Shown here: positions 44,201 through 56,985 of the stretch, piece after piece
Numbering within the stretch: position 1 is the stretch's first letter
Layout: every line of letters starts with the position of its first letter
Assembly (NCBI RefSeq): GCF_001039355.2
Contig: NW_019776002.1
Location: 107,321-171,320, forward strand
DNA: 64,000 bases
Origin: Lingula anatina
Taxonomy: Eukaryota; Brachiopoda; Lingulata; Lingulida; Lingulidae
Reading direction: 5' to 3'
The notes under the pieces: generated by a model
The model's input: only the letters and a program-made list of their open reading frames with translations
What the model was told of the DNA's origin: nothing
The model's database searches: none
Position numbers and translations under genes: made by a program

Positions 44201-46697
44201 ATTTAATATGTATAGTAGGTTGTTATGTGAAAGACATTTTAAATGAACAGTTAAGACAAAATTCAAATACACCCATGTAAATTGGAAATGGCATTTTAAG
44301 CTCTATGGTTTCACTTATTAGCACCCTTAGTGGAGAGGTGTTGGTCTTTTTGACTATGCTGGGGATTAACGTATGTGTATAAAGAATTTGAGCTTTGCAT
44401 GATGATTTGAGTAAAAAGTGTATTGTTAGGTTTGGGGCAAGAGGGGGATTAGAAGCCAGCGGCACTATTAAGTTGACTGACTTATAACAGACATGGTGTG
44501 GACAATTGAGACTTCTTAATCCAAAAGTAAACTCTTCTTATTATCAAATGCTCTGACATAGAAGACTTCACTATGAACTATCTGTACACTCAGTTTACAC
44601 CTTGAGTTGATTGATAATAAAAGTGCATTTATTATTTCAGACTTCAAGTTTGCGATGTATCCCCCCTCTATGATCGCTGCAGGCAGCGTGGGTGCGGCGG
44701 CACATGGGTTGTTGGGGCCAGGGTGGGCAGACCAGGCTGACCTGATGGAACAGCTACAGAGAATCACAGGCATTGATGCTGTAAGTAATGGATTCTTGGT
44801 ATCTTACACAGTTACTGTGATATTGTAAACAGACCTATTGTAATAATAGACCCATCCCCCATAAGTAGACTAGCACACTTTGAGGATGTAGACTAAAAGT
44901 TATTGTGCTCCTTTGTTTTTAGTTAATTGTGTCAAATAATGTGAAGTGCTTTGATCCAGTCAGAAAAAATTGGAGCTAATTTGACACTGGTAAAGTGTAG
45001 AAGTCATGGTCTAGAGCATTGGGTGATATTTTGGGCCAATTATCAGGCGTGGGAAAGAATGTGCAACTGCTCTGTATGTTGATGTCGCAACAAGTGAGGG
45101 GTGAGTGGAAGAATGAAAGGGGACATTTTGTGATTGATTGGAAGACAATTTAAAATCTGGGTTGAAAAATTCCGGCACCTTCTTCACGCTGCCCCGAACA
45201 AAGACCAGCAATGTGAGTGTAACCTTAACAGTAGTGCTCCACGTCTACATTATCCCCTCTCCTGGTTTTATACATTGTACACGATGCCCAGAACACTGGA
45301 TTATCATGACTTTGGTATGAGTCATCAGAGCAAAGGGGCTGTTACCAAACATAACAGCCCCTTTTGAGGATAGGGAGAGCATTTTCTGAGGCAGTATCCA
45401 TGCGGTGTAACTATGAAAAATGGAGCAGTAGGAAGTTGGTCACTGATACTTCCGCAGTGTATTAATGCCATGTCTAACTGGATGATTGAAAGTGAGACTG
45501 CAGGACCACTCTCCGCTGAAATACCAGCACATGTTAAGTTGGCACACCTGACACCTAGGGATGACCACGAGTCAATTTCACTTAAAATATCAGGGAATTT
45601 GGTTTTAGAAAGAACAGGCTTGAGGTGAAATGTATTCAGAACCCAAACAGTTTTTTTATTTGGTTTCAAAAAATTCACTGCATATTTATATTCATGGGTG
45701 GCCAGACTTCAATGGAGAACTGTCTATCTCAATTTTGACTGTGATATGGGTTGGATTTGAGAAGCAAGCTAGCGGCACTTTTGAACTTGATCTGCTGCAA
45801 TGGCAATACATCCTCTCTGCTTAGAATGTTTGCACAAACTACCAGCTTGCTGGATAAGCTGTGGTGCTTAAAGAATTGATTATTTCCAAATTAAGACTAG
45901 TTGCTTTAAGCATTACCTCTGAAAATATAGAAGTTTGTATCAGAAACCTTGATAAGCACTGCTCACCTCTACGCCCCTTTACAATACGGTATTGGCAACA
46001 AAGTCTCTGTAGAATGGAGCATAAAAAGTGACTAGTTTATACACTATTTGGTAACATTTTGGCTTTGTGTTACTATGTACCCCCACCCAGTGTAAACACC
46101 AGACTATGGAAGAAATGATGTGAAAAGAAAGCTGCAGCTCCTGGGCTCCAGAACCTGCTAACAGATGGTGAAATTCTTAAGATTTCCCCTCCAAGCTATA
46201 GCTTGCCCATGAGGTCTGATTTCCCCTGCTCAAAAATTTCCAGACTTCAAATGAAGATGTGTTGGGTTTTTATTTCGAGGTTCTTGCACCAAACACCACC
46301 AGTGATGTGAAAGTAAACTTCCAAGTCGTGAGAACAGCCACCTCAAAGTGTGTTCATCTGTTGAACCCTACTTATCAGGCCACCTAGCAGGAGGCTGGCC
46401 GGCTACAAACTGAAACAGTCACTTAAATGTGCAGTCTGGAGAAAGAACTTTCTTTCCTCTTGCTTAGGGGGGAACATGCAAGCAAGTATGTTTAAGAAGT
46501 GGTTTTTAATGTTGTTATCTTTCTTTTCTTTACAGGACTGCCTAAGAGCGTGCCAAGAACAGATCGAGCAAGCATTGTCAACCAATTTACCACAGCAGGC
46601 AGATAGCCCTTCTAAGCGTGAAACCACCAGTAGCCCGACGTCCAAGGAGCATCCTACAACTCCTACAGATGTCCGTCACATCGAAGCTTATCATTGA
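37995..46697 (+). CDS. CCND: D-type cyclin (G1/S-specific), complete
   Basis: Regulatory subunit that activates CDK4/6 to phosphorylate Rb in G1. Five coding exons: 37995-38210, 39332-39547, 40475-40634, 44641-44780, 46536-46697, all GT-AG, totalling 297 residues (human CCND1 has 295). The Rb-binding LxCxE motif is LLCCE at residues 5-9. The cyclin box follows, with [53 protein letters not shown] and [14 protein letters not shown]. Exon 5 has [14 protein letters not shown]. The C-terminus contains TTPTDV with Thr286-Pro287, equivalent to the GSK3-beta degradation phosphosite of CCND1. Intron positions match those of vertebrate CCND genes (after WMLE, after ELL, in LCAT|D, before DCLRAC). The start is ATG 37995 with an AAA context. 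It is most likely the single ancestral CCND gene, so no paralogue number is given. Confidence 0.97.
39332..39547 (+). CDS. CCND: Cyclin D exon 2: core of the cyclin box
   Basis: 72 codons, phase 0-0, after a T-rich acceptor. It includes [20 protein letters not shown] and [20 protein letters not shown], which hold the conserved Lys and Glu used to contact the CDK. Confidence 0.96.
40475..40634 (+). CDS. CCND: Cyclin D exon 3
   Basis: Encodes [20 protein letters not shown] through [11 protein letters not shown] and ends in phase 1 inside the Asp codon, as in vertebrate CCND genes. Confidence 0.96.
40635..44640 (+). other. Cyclin D intron 3, 4.0 kb, no feature recognised
   Basis: Non-coding. 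It has mixed composition and is less AT-rich than the flanking introns, with only short unrelated reading frames. First introns and long introns of CCND genes often carry enhancers, but nothing specific can be shown here. Confidence 0.6.
44641..44780 (+). CDS. CCND: Cyclin D exon 4
   Basis: Encodes [20 protein letters not shown] through [11 protein letters not shown], the second cyclin fold. The Gly/Ala/Pro-rich [13 protein letters not shown] insertion replaces the vertebrate GLNLRSPNN region. Confidence 0.95.
46536..46697 (+). CDS. CCND: Cyclin D exon 5: C-terminal tail
   Basis: Encodes [20 protein letters not shown], a Ser/Thr/Pro-rich PEST-like stretch and [14 protein letters not shown], then TGA at 46695-46697. 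It holds Thr286, so isoforms lacking this exon would escape phosphorylation-dependent turnover. Confidence 0.95.
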   Translation, partial: DCLRACQEQIEQALSTNLPQQADSPSKRETTSSPTSKEHPTTPTDVRHIEAYH

Positions 46698-49215
46698 ACT
46701 GTAGCAGCAGATTCGCCATCCTGCAGTGAGTCATCTGTCCAAGCTAGACTAGCTACACAGCAAGCTTAAATATAAAGATCTGACGGTGACGGGCCATCCT
46801 GCACGAGACAAGCCACCGACAGTGGGATTGGTTGACCTGTTACCTCAGTCATACTACAATGTCTTTCCAATATGGGTCTTATTGTTATTATAATAATAGT
46901 AATTATTATTATTATTATTACTGCAACTCGTTGTCTCAGAACTGTACCTTAGACAGGACTGCTCAATCCAAGCCTTCTTACTGCCTCAGAATCGTTAACT
47001 CCAGCAGAACTTGCTGCCTGTATTTGTAGGACTCAAAAACCATGTGATAAAGACTTCTTGCAAGTGTTAGTGCTACACTGCCGTAGGCTAGGGACACTGG
47101 CAGTCTACCAAATGAGACAATGCATTATTGTTATGATTTCATACAGGAGTCTGGAGGTTCTAGCCCTGTGGAACCCATTTTTTTTAATGTGAGCACACAC
47201 CTATATGTATTTATGTATGTAACAAGTCTCTTTTTATGTTTCTTTTTTTTTCTGGGGGTTTGTCCCCTCCTAAATACCAGCATGATCCGATTGTACAATC
47301 ATTAATATACTTGGAACATGCTAGTATTGATTAAAATACAGGATTTTGTTTTTTTATTCCCAAATGTTTGCATCGGATCAGCAGCATGGGAATCTGAATG
47401 ATAGGCTTCTGGCAGTTGTGTTGGACAGGTGCCCATGCTGCTGATGTGCTGTGACTTTATATTGCCAAAAATATTGGGCCCTCTTCAGTGTGGACTGGGG
47501 TGTGCCACCCCCGGAGATTTCCAAAATGTGATATGGTGCACCGCCCGGTAGACACTGCAGGGGGCTGCATGTAGATAGAAGCCTGCTTGGGTTACTTTTT
47601 ATTAAGTTAATGAAAATAATTCAATGGATAGGGAAATAGAAAGTATGTGTTAATCTGTGCCATCCTATGCAGTCTTGTGGTGATCTGCAGTTACCAATCA
47701 ACAAACGGTTAACTATGGATGTAAAGATTGCTCTTGTATCTTTAGTTGAGTAGTTGATATTGCAAGATTTCTTAGCAATTTGGCACTACTTTGACCAGAG
47801 GACATTGTGTCCAGCGTGTTGGTCATGTTATACCCTTGTGTTCATCCATCATGTGTCCAGCTAGTACATGGAGAGTGGAGAGAGTTTGTAGACCCAGAGT
47901 ATGAGTGCTAATTCTGGGTACAATTATTAATTTTTTTTTTCAAGGATTATAATTCTTGATATCCTCATTATTGAGGTTATTTGTTAAAATTGACAAAAAT
48001 GTCTTCCATTGGTGTTACTTGAATTTCATCATTAATCTAGAAGAGAATTATGTCATCAAATGAAACAACTTTGATATTTTGTTTACAAAAAATGTCTGAA
48101 TTGTGAACTTGTAGTTCACGTGAATGTGTATCTTCAAATATACTTACAATTACATTTCCAGTTATTGAATAACTGATTTTAGGTGAATTTTTCCACAAAT
48201 GCCTACTTATTATCAGAAATGAGCTTTGGATTGAATTCCTTTAACTTCAAACAACTCCAATCTAAATTGAGGCCAATAGTTTACTGACACAAAATATAAC
48301 CAGAATAAACTTAAGATCAGAATGGAGCTAGGCAGTAAGGCAAACTGAAGTTAAACGTCTTTGCTCTTAAACTTGCCATTATGTCAGTTTCTGTTTTAGT
48401 AGGCATTTGAAGTAACCATTGTTTATGTTACCCACTTCTTTGCTTTGTGTGAAGGCTAGATATCTTCATTATTTTTGGGTTTATGTTTCTGCCTGGTGTC
48501 TGTGCACAGGACTTTAGTAATTGTGTGCTGTGAAAAAATTTCTAGTCTGTTTGCTAGCAGGTGAAAGAAAGGTATAGATCCTGCAGGGGGTGGAGGGGGA
48601 GGGGGGGACATGTTGTTGCTGGTAAATAACAAAGGTGGTAGACATCATTTGTAGCCAGTGGCTTTCACCTGCTAGCAGCCCTGTAATTCCTTCTGGCGTG
48701 TTCTTTCCTTGTGCTGAATAAGATCATCGATGACATTGACAGGGGAGGGGTGGGGGGACATTTTCTTAATTTGTCCAACAAGAACCACCTGAGGTTTTTG
48801 TAATGTTAAAATGTCCAAAAAGTCTTCCAGGGAGCAAGATGGGTGAAGTACTCATTAAAAGTGTTGACAGTGACAGGTTGAGTGAAACAGCACTCCAGTC
48901 TTTAGAACTGAGTAAAGCTGGATGTGTGTACAAGATAATGCAAGAGTTATGGAGTTTACTCGATGTTTAAATTTAGCTGATGTTAAGTCTTTCAGGAAAG
49001 ATGGATATGCAAACAGATTGTCCATAACTTGTTAGAAGAAAGGGTTCTGTCTTTGGTGTGCACAAAAAGGTATACCTCAGCTTACTAGCTGTCGTAATGA
49101 ATGTGGTTTAAGCAAATGTGAGTGAAATTTTCCATTGTTAAAATGGAAGGTATGTTATGTAAATAACGGGAAAGAAATGAAATAAAATTTTTGAAGAAAT
49201 AAAAAGAAATGTTTT
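46698..49215 (+). other. Probable cyclin D 3' UTR
   Basis: No coding sequence. It contains a TTA-rich tract (46882-46922), an ATTTA motif near 47208, and two inverted-repeat pairs (47379-47390 with 47432-47443; 48552-48567 with 48662-48677). AATAAA occurs near 49177 and 49198, followed by a T-rich stretch, which is the best candidate for the polyadenylation site. Other A/T-rich signals further on cannot be excluded. Confidence 0.4.
48552..48677. repeat. Inverted repeat, 16-base perfect arms, in the cyclin D 3' UTR
   Basis: TGCTAGCAGGTGAAAG at 48552-48567 pairs exactly with CTTTCACCTGCTAGCA at 48662-48677. The 94-base interior includes a G-rich run. It could be an RNA stem or the ends of a 126-base TIR element; no target duplication is evident. 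Confidence 0.75.
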
Positions 49216-52200
49216 TTTTTTCTCTTTAAAACTTGTCCTTATGAAGAAGTTTTTCTCTTGGTTGGGGTTCTTAGCTGGAATCCAAATTCTAGATTTACAC
49301 AAAAAACATTGATGTTTATTTTGATGGAGTGAAGTCCATCCTGGTAACTGTGTGGTCAAGATATTCTGAGGACAGAGAGGGCAAGTTACGGTGATCGGCC
49401 ACAGGAAGTCACGTTAACTACACGTTGCATGCTTACAGAGGTGTGGAGAAAGATGACTTTTTCAACCTGCCCTGTAAAAAAAATATATAAAAATTTGGTT
49501 GATATTAGCGAGACAACGCTAAAACCATATCAGAATTTTTTTTATCAAGTGAATTTTTGGATTTCAAATCAATGTCATTATTTGGAGGAGTTTGTTTAGA
49601 CCATGTCATGATGTTGGGAAAGAGTGATGTAAAATGGGATGAAATTGTCAAGAGTTGATGCAAATTGTTAGTAAGCTGTAATACCAAGCTCTAAATTGGC
49701 AAAGGATAATAAATAAATGGTGGATCTTCAAATATTGTGGCATCAAATACCCCTTTGTTAAAAGCTTTTTTATTTTAGTTTGTTGGGTGAAAACATTCTG
49801 CTCCTTCAAAAATATTGAATAAAAACAAACAAAATTGTTAATTCTAGAAAATATGAACAAATGTACATCTTGATGAAGCATTAGAAAAGATGACTGTCAT
49901 GGAGTGCCCAGGCCTGGAACCAATTTCCCCTCAGAGGAAGAGGTCTTCGTGTGCTATAATCAATGCATTAAAACATTTTCTGAATGAACTCCTTCATTCC
50001 CTCTATGGGAAAAGAGTCACAAGATAATCCCCACTTCCTATACATTACTCCTCCGCATGCTAAGAGAGCCATACTCGGGGAAGGCAGCAGCCATGTGGAA
50101 AGCCAGCCACACATTCCTTCAGTTAATTGACCATAAGAGAAATATTAATAAAATTCAATATCCACTTGAGGAGCAGTGATGTGTGATTCCCTTAAACCAA
50201 TGAGTTCTAACAGACATCAACAAAAATAGACTAAATATTTCTTTCAGAAATGGTCCAAGATGAGAAATATTTGTTTTTGGTCCAGGTAAATAGGATAAAT
50301 AAATACCATGCCCTTGTATTTCTAATTTTAACTACTTAGAAAAAGGCAAAATAATTGCCTAGATTCACATGATGCAAAAATGACCGATATGACTTTATAG
50401 AGAACATTTGATCTTTGCATCCTTCATGACTTATAAAATAGGTGTGAATCGAAGAATAAATTAGGGTGAATATTTTCAGAAGTCATTCCAAAACATAACC
50501 AAAGGACAAATGTACCACAAGACCATCAAACTATGAAAACAAGTATAGTTGAGATTCATCAAATTTATCTCCCAGTTATTCTCACATAAATTTATGTCGG
50601 AGGCATCATTTGAATTCATCTTGTTAAAAGATTCATCATATTAATGCCAATGAATATCTTGTCCTCTTGGACAACAGTCAAAACAACTCTGGCGTCCGAA
50701 AAGCAGTTCAATTTAAAATCCTTGTTATGAGAAGTTTTTAAAATTTGGCACCATTATGTGATGAAGCAAGAAAAATATCAATATTAAGATTTTTTAAAAA
50801 TAATTTTTTCTGCAAATATTTTTGATTAAAAAAAATTCATTTTCAACAAAGATGCGGATTAACCAAGAACCAAGACACCTGCTTATGATCACCAAGTCAA
50901 CTATCACAATAAATTTATCTTCTTGATGAACAGTAAAAACGATGGCCATATGATAAACTTGTAAAGTACTTAGGGTGAGCCTTTCAGAAGATGGACTGTG
51001 CTGCACCCATCCCAGACATGCCATTTCAAGGATGCAGAGACTACAGTACTTTATGCGTCTTTTTCAGGACTGGATTTTACTTATTTCCTTATTTATTTCA
51101 TGCACACGATTATACTTTATTATTTATCTAGCATGTAAGTAATACTTCCGAAGCATGTCCCAGAAATATTTTTTATATCATTGCATTGCATATTATCAAT
51201 GGCACATGCCATATCATAAGCTACAAAAATAAATTTGTACTTTATTTGCTATCGTCTATAAACTTGATCAACATACATTTCACCAATAAAAATACAGAAG
51301 TCAAAATTTGGGATCATTCTGTTATTAGGAACAGTTAAGCTTGGCAGAAATGTGAACAGTAACACATAATTAGGTTAGATACTGCAGCTTGCGCAAGTTA
51401 CTTGTAGATTTCCCAACAGTCATTGTGTCATCGTGCTCCCAGAGGGAGGCAACCTCGCAATTCCATATAATCAGGAAATTGCTTAAGTGTAGGTGTCTAT
51501 TATAGTCCCCACCTGACCACAAGAATGAACAGAATGCAGTCAAACTGCACACACACTGGTACAAAATGAAAGTAGGAAAGATGCGGCAGTCACACGACTC
51601 AAGTCATTATAGACTGCTAACTGATAACAATACAGCTTGTACCCAAACTAATGTGGCAATCATTGTGCAAAACTTGTTTTATACACTAGTTCTGTGACAG
51701 AATTCAAAAATAGTTTGAAAACACCCTTTTTTTCTATACATCTCTTTATTATTATCATTTTTATTTTTTACAAAGATGCAAAACGGAAGGAAAAATCACC
51801 AAGATCAAACCCTGTAATAGTAGCAAGAGATGGTTTCATGCATTTCCATTAATTGTTCAATGGATAAATGTGCACCACAGAAAAGTGACACTGTGGGAAA
51901 GAATAAAGAAACAACTTACAAAATTCCTTTAGAGGTTAAAAAGTCAAAGTAATCAACATTGTGGTAATAAAAATTCTACGGCACTTTTGTTGTCATGCAA
52001 CCTATATGCTACAAGATTTGAGGGAAGATGAGGGGTAGTAGCACGGCAATATCTGTGACCCCAGGGCTGGTGCAGCATGGGAAATACCCCATAATTATGT
52101 TAAAAAACACATAAATGACAGAGAGTCAATGAGTTATACTTTATTTTTTGGAAAATTCCTTCTTGCTTAGTCATGTTAAAGGATGGAGGTACCACTCACT

Positions 52201-55200
52201 TTTATTTTGTTCATTGACTCCCACAAGCAGACAATGCCCAAACAAATGTCACTTATAAAGATGATCATAAAAAAAAAAAAAAAAAAAAAAAAATACACAC
52301 ACACACTACATCGTTCCGATTGCAGAAAGTCTCTACATACCTGTTCTTCTCCCACACCAAGTTTTTTTTCAAAAAGATCCGTTCTAGAAATAATTCTATC
52401 GCCATTCATGAAGAGGACATAGTTATCCTTCACATAAAATTGGATCATATATGAGTTGCCATTTATCATTTATCATCCTTTATCAATGCTTCATTAATCT
52501 GAATTGTTCTTTAGCAAAAATATGAGCAAATATGAAGATATTTTCTGAAAGATAAATCATTGTGGAATGAAATAAAAAAAAAAGAAGGAATAATGTAATT
52601 TAATTCATATCATAAATTAAATTTCTCACTTATAGCTGGTCTGATTTCTTTCAGAGGGCTCTTTACTGAGAAATAAAAATGAACATAAACTCATATGCTT
52701 CACCTGAACTTCCATCAAATTAAGATATAATGATATATACCATAATGTGCAGACTTCTAAACATTGTACAATAAATACTATCATTACATCCAAAGGACTA
52801 CCTGTAGCACGTGGAATACATCATCACCATACTTTGAAAAAAGATTAATTAACCAATCATCACAAATGATGGTCTTTATCAGGCAGAGGATGTAATTGAC
52901 TGCTGCAGAGAAACCTTTTCAAGTGGCAATAATGTGAAAATTCAAGTCAAATAATTTGGTGCAATAATGATACCTTGGAACAAAAGAGCACAGTAAAAAG
53001 GCTACTTAGTTAGGATCACTCCCAGTTGATGTGCTAATGAAGACCTGAAACACTCTCCTCCTCCCTATTCACAACGTCAAAAAGGGTTGATTACTGAAAA
53101 ACTTTTCCCCAAAATTATATATAATTCTAAACTGGCCAGTTATGGTGAGAGTGACTGCCACTTTGCACTAATTCCAGTATTTAGTATCTTGGCTAAAAGT
53201 ACTTGAAACTGAGACAGTTAAATCACAACTTGTAATCCTACATTGATCCTACATTAAGTTGGGAAAGTCTTAAAGATTCAAGCAGGTTGACATTGTAACA
53301 ACTGCCCAGTCAGAGATTGCCTGCAGTTCCAACATTACACGACTTGGAAGGTTGTGCAATATTCATTAAAGCCCAACCCACAAAAAAAAAAAATAAATAA
53401 ATAAAAAAAAAAAAATTCAACAGTAAAAGGTTTCTCTGTACAAATTTATTTATTTCTTTTTTTTTTTAAGAAACCTGGCAATAAAGATTAAAAGCAGCAA
53501 CTCAGAGTTCACCTTGTCAAAAATTATTTGAAAATGTACTTTTACAATGGGAGGTCTATTAGCCTTGGACTTAAGCCTGTTAAAAAAATCGCAATAAAAA
53601 CAAATTTTTACTCGGATTCTCAAATGAAGAGATAAGTTGTCACACCAAGTTTGTGTGCTTGCATGCTCAACTATGAGGCAAATGTTTGAAGAAGTGTTAA
53701 AATATGCTGCTCTTCTCTTCCCTCTACAAGATAGCTCTCTGTGTGTGATACATCTGGCTCTCAATTATGATTTCATGAACTTTCATAAAAGTTTATGTCT
53801 TCCTTCTCCTGCCTTGCCTCCTTCTGGGCCTTGTATAATGAGAGCTGGAGGACGACATACCTGCGTAACAAACACAGGTAAATGACATAAAAGGTGTGCG
53901 AATTGCCCTAGTTCACTGCTCTCTCTCACCTCAGGCACTTATTACCTAATCTACAGACTTCATTCTGATACAGGCATAAATCATAGCAATAAAAGACTGG
54001 GAGAGAAACATTGCTGAAATGGGTTGGTTTATTTGTTTTTTATTTTGATGGAACTTCCGGGTGACCTTACAGAAGTTTCTCACGACAGGTTTATTTCAGG
54101 GCTTGTATCAATGTACAACATTACATGTTCTGATTTATTGTATTATGATAGAAAAAATGTAACACAATAAACAGTATAAACAAACAAAAACTGAACCGAA
54201 TTTACCTCTGGACTTTTTCAATCTACAGCTTTATCAATTGTATAAATCATAAAGAAAAAAGAAAAAAAACTGCGTAACTGTTTCAAAGGAGCATTTCACT
54301 AATAAAAATGATCTGTTTTAACAAAGATGTTCATTTTAATTTTCTCAAGGATCTTTCATCAGGTCCCAAATTCTTCTCAGTAAATGATACACGGACAGGG
54401 CAAGTTTTTAAAATTAAATTTGGGCATTCCTTGCACCCAGTGTCTAAGAGGGGTCAGCAGAACAGGGTAATGGAATAAAAAATGTGACCCTGATCAAATG
54501 GGGTGTGGCCAGAGAGGTCAGCCAGGGGTTAGCCAGAGGTCAGCCAGGGGTCGGGGATGTATGGAAAAGATTTGGAAATTTGGAAGTTATGTACATGCGT
54601 CTCTTTACATGAATGAAAATATTCAGTTGGCAATTTGGGGAGGGGGGGGGGCAATTTGAGGAAAGAGGGGGAGAAGGGTGCATGCCTGTGCTCATGACAA
54701 TTAAGCATGTTGCACCCTTTTCAAATAATCGAATATCCAAGCCATAAAAAACTGCACTTTAACACAAATAGGAAATGAAAGGAATGCATGTAGCCACTCC
54801 ATCCACTCAAAGAAAATGAAGACAAACGTGATCCATTTCAACCTTGGTCCAACTTTCTTAGAATTGGAAAGAATTACACAATGGAAAAATAACTTCTCTG
54901 GTTAATTTATGTCCAATTATTTCTGTAATCATTTGAGTGAAAACAAATAAATATAAATGTGTAGAAATTTTATTGGTTTTTATGAGAAATACTGTGGTTT
55001 ATTGAACACTTATATTTCCACTTAAACTATATACATCTAATACATGTAAGTTTTGAAAATTACAGTATTGATCAATAAATATGCACTAGTGCCAGTCTCA
55101 ATTATGTTATGTAAGAATAAATATTTACAAAATCATTTAGAAAGAAATATCAGATGGTCTGAAAACTGTTACAAAAATAATAAATAATGTGCCTTAGTAA

Positions 55201-56761
55201 TGACGCTTCTACATCCGTTAAGATGTACAGATACATGAAGGTAAATGTTTCAGTTTGACTTGCTATGAGGTGTTCACATTTTGATTAAGAGATGAATGAA
55301 ATCTATAGCTACTAAGACCTTCAGATGAAATAGAAGGTCCAGATCAAGCTCATAATAAAACAAACTTCAACTCTGTGTGTGTGTTTGTGTGTGTGCGTGT
55401 ATGCATGGGTGCTTGAGTGGGCATGCATGCGCACGTGTGCAGCCCACCTGACTATTTTTCAGAGATTATATCTACAACCCGTACACAATAAAAAATCTCG
55501 CTGCACTTTAATGACCTTGCTGACTTCAGAGGGGGAAATCCCTACAGATGTTGAAGAGACATGGAGGGAACACACTCATGGCCATCTACAGTGGTCATAG
55601 TAAATCCTTTCCTCAGGATATCTGCAGCAACCTGTCACTATAAATAAGTTAGTTAGCCCAGTCTCAAAAGCAACAACTGTGCTACTTAGCCCAATTCTTT
55701 TGCATTGTTTGAGTGCCAATCCAGGGTTTTAGCACTGCAACCTGAACATAAATAAACATATGTTGCTATGCAATGTTACGTAAATGTCTAAACATTTCCT
55801 CAATTTTTGCACTTTTGCTCTGGCAATATGACGCAGGCCCACAAAGCACAGACGAGGACAAAGTTTTTCAGTCCAAGCAGTGGCAAGCAATAAGAAAGGG
55901 TTAAAGTAGTTGTTAAACCCTAAATTCCCACAGTAACAAAAAACCAGCCTAGTGAATGAAATGAGGTGGACAAAGTGAGGAAACCAGACTAAGCATTCAC
56001 ATCAACTATCAATGAAAATAAATTTCCTCTTTGCTCTTGTGAAGATAGCCCAGACCACCGGGACACCGTACCAAAGGGCAAGGGGGTCGGAGACGGGATG
56101 GGTGGGTTAATCCCCCAAATATTTTAATTGCTTCACCAATATGACAAAACTATTATTTCTTAGAACCATATATCTGTATAATCACCCAGGATGATGTAGA
56201 AGTTCCTCAGATAGCCAGATCTAAGCAGACCCCATAAGTTATCAAACTGAGTGACCACTGTCCACCCCTCTCCCCAAAACTGGTCTCTCGGCAGGAATGC
56301 TGCTCTAGGTTGACAGGTTATGGTCCAACTTGGGTATTTTAGAAGTCTGAAGGAATAACAGCTGGAATCCAGGAAATGTGACAATTATTAAGACCATTTC
56401 AATAGTGCTTGGGTCAGTGGATGTTGTATAACAGTGTCTCCCGTACTCAAGAGAGGGCACTGACTGCGGCCACTGGGGCGGCCACCTTCGTCACTGTCAA
56501 CACTGATATGCCTTGAAAAAGAATGCAAAACAATTTTGCTGGTGATTTTCATGCAGATTGCAACCAAGGGTCAATTTTCTTTCAGACTGAGAACAGATTA
56601 AGTCAGGTTCAGCTTACAACTTTGATCTCCAAGGCAGACAAATTTCTTTGTACTTAAAGCGTCCAGCCACCAATAACCATTAGTCCTATTGTGTTTCAAT
56701 AAATACTCTTCAATTAAAGTAACAACAGCGTTGTATTGTTCCCATAGGTTATGTTTCAGTT
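49216..56761. other. Intergenic or UTR sequence, no gene supported
   Basis: AT-rich, with a poly-A run followed by CA repeats (52269-52306), A-rich runs near 53380-53415, a G-run near 54640 and a two-copy 22-base repeat containing AGGTCA (about 54513-54556). Part of it near 56-56.7 kb may be the 3' UTR of the - strand gene that ends at 56762. Confidence 0.55.
52269..52306. repeat. Poly-A run followed by (CA)n
   Basis: About 25 A residues, then TACACACACACAC. No tRNA-like or other retroposon body was recognised upstream. Confidence 0.85.
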
Positions 56762-56985
56762 TCATTCAGAGATAGTCATCATTGCTTCATCGGCAGTCCC
56801 AATGTCCCCGTGGCCTGGGATGACCACTGTCCCCTCTTGATGACCACCCTCTATCCCCACCGCTGCCTCATCCCCGCTGACCAGATCACCAGTTACCATA
56901 GCAACAGCTCCGTGGTCTGCAGCTTCCTGGTTGACTGCCATGTGGGCCTGGACCAGTTGTTCTTCTGTCAGCTGAATCTCTCCCT
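56762..56985 (-). CDS. Terminal coding exon of an unrecognised acidic protein
   Basis: On the - strand a good acceptor (TTGTTTGTGGTTTCAG) is followed by a 74-residue frame reading GEIQLTEEQLVQAHMAVNQE, then AADHGAVAMVTGDLVSGDEA, ending EAMMTISE and a TGA stop. Composition is Glu/Asp/Gly/Val/Ala-rich with no transmembrane or zinc-finger motif, like the tail of a nuclear or regulatory protein. The exon enters needing one base from the previous exon, which the 57987-58022 exon supplies. I do not recognise the family. Confidence 0.55.

Noticed and set aside
53844-53878. Possible + strand exon reading AGGRHTCVTNT after a pyrimidine-rich tract, reminiscent of an RCC1-type repeat
   Set aside because: Only about 11 residues, no neighbouring exons with related sequence, and a stop follows directly if it is not spliced. 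Probably chance.
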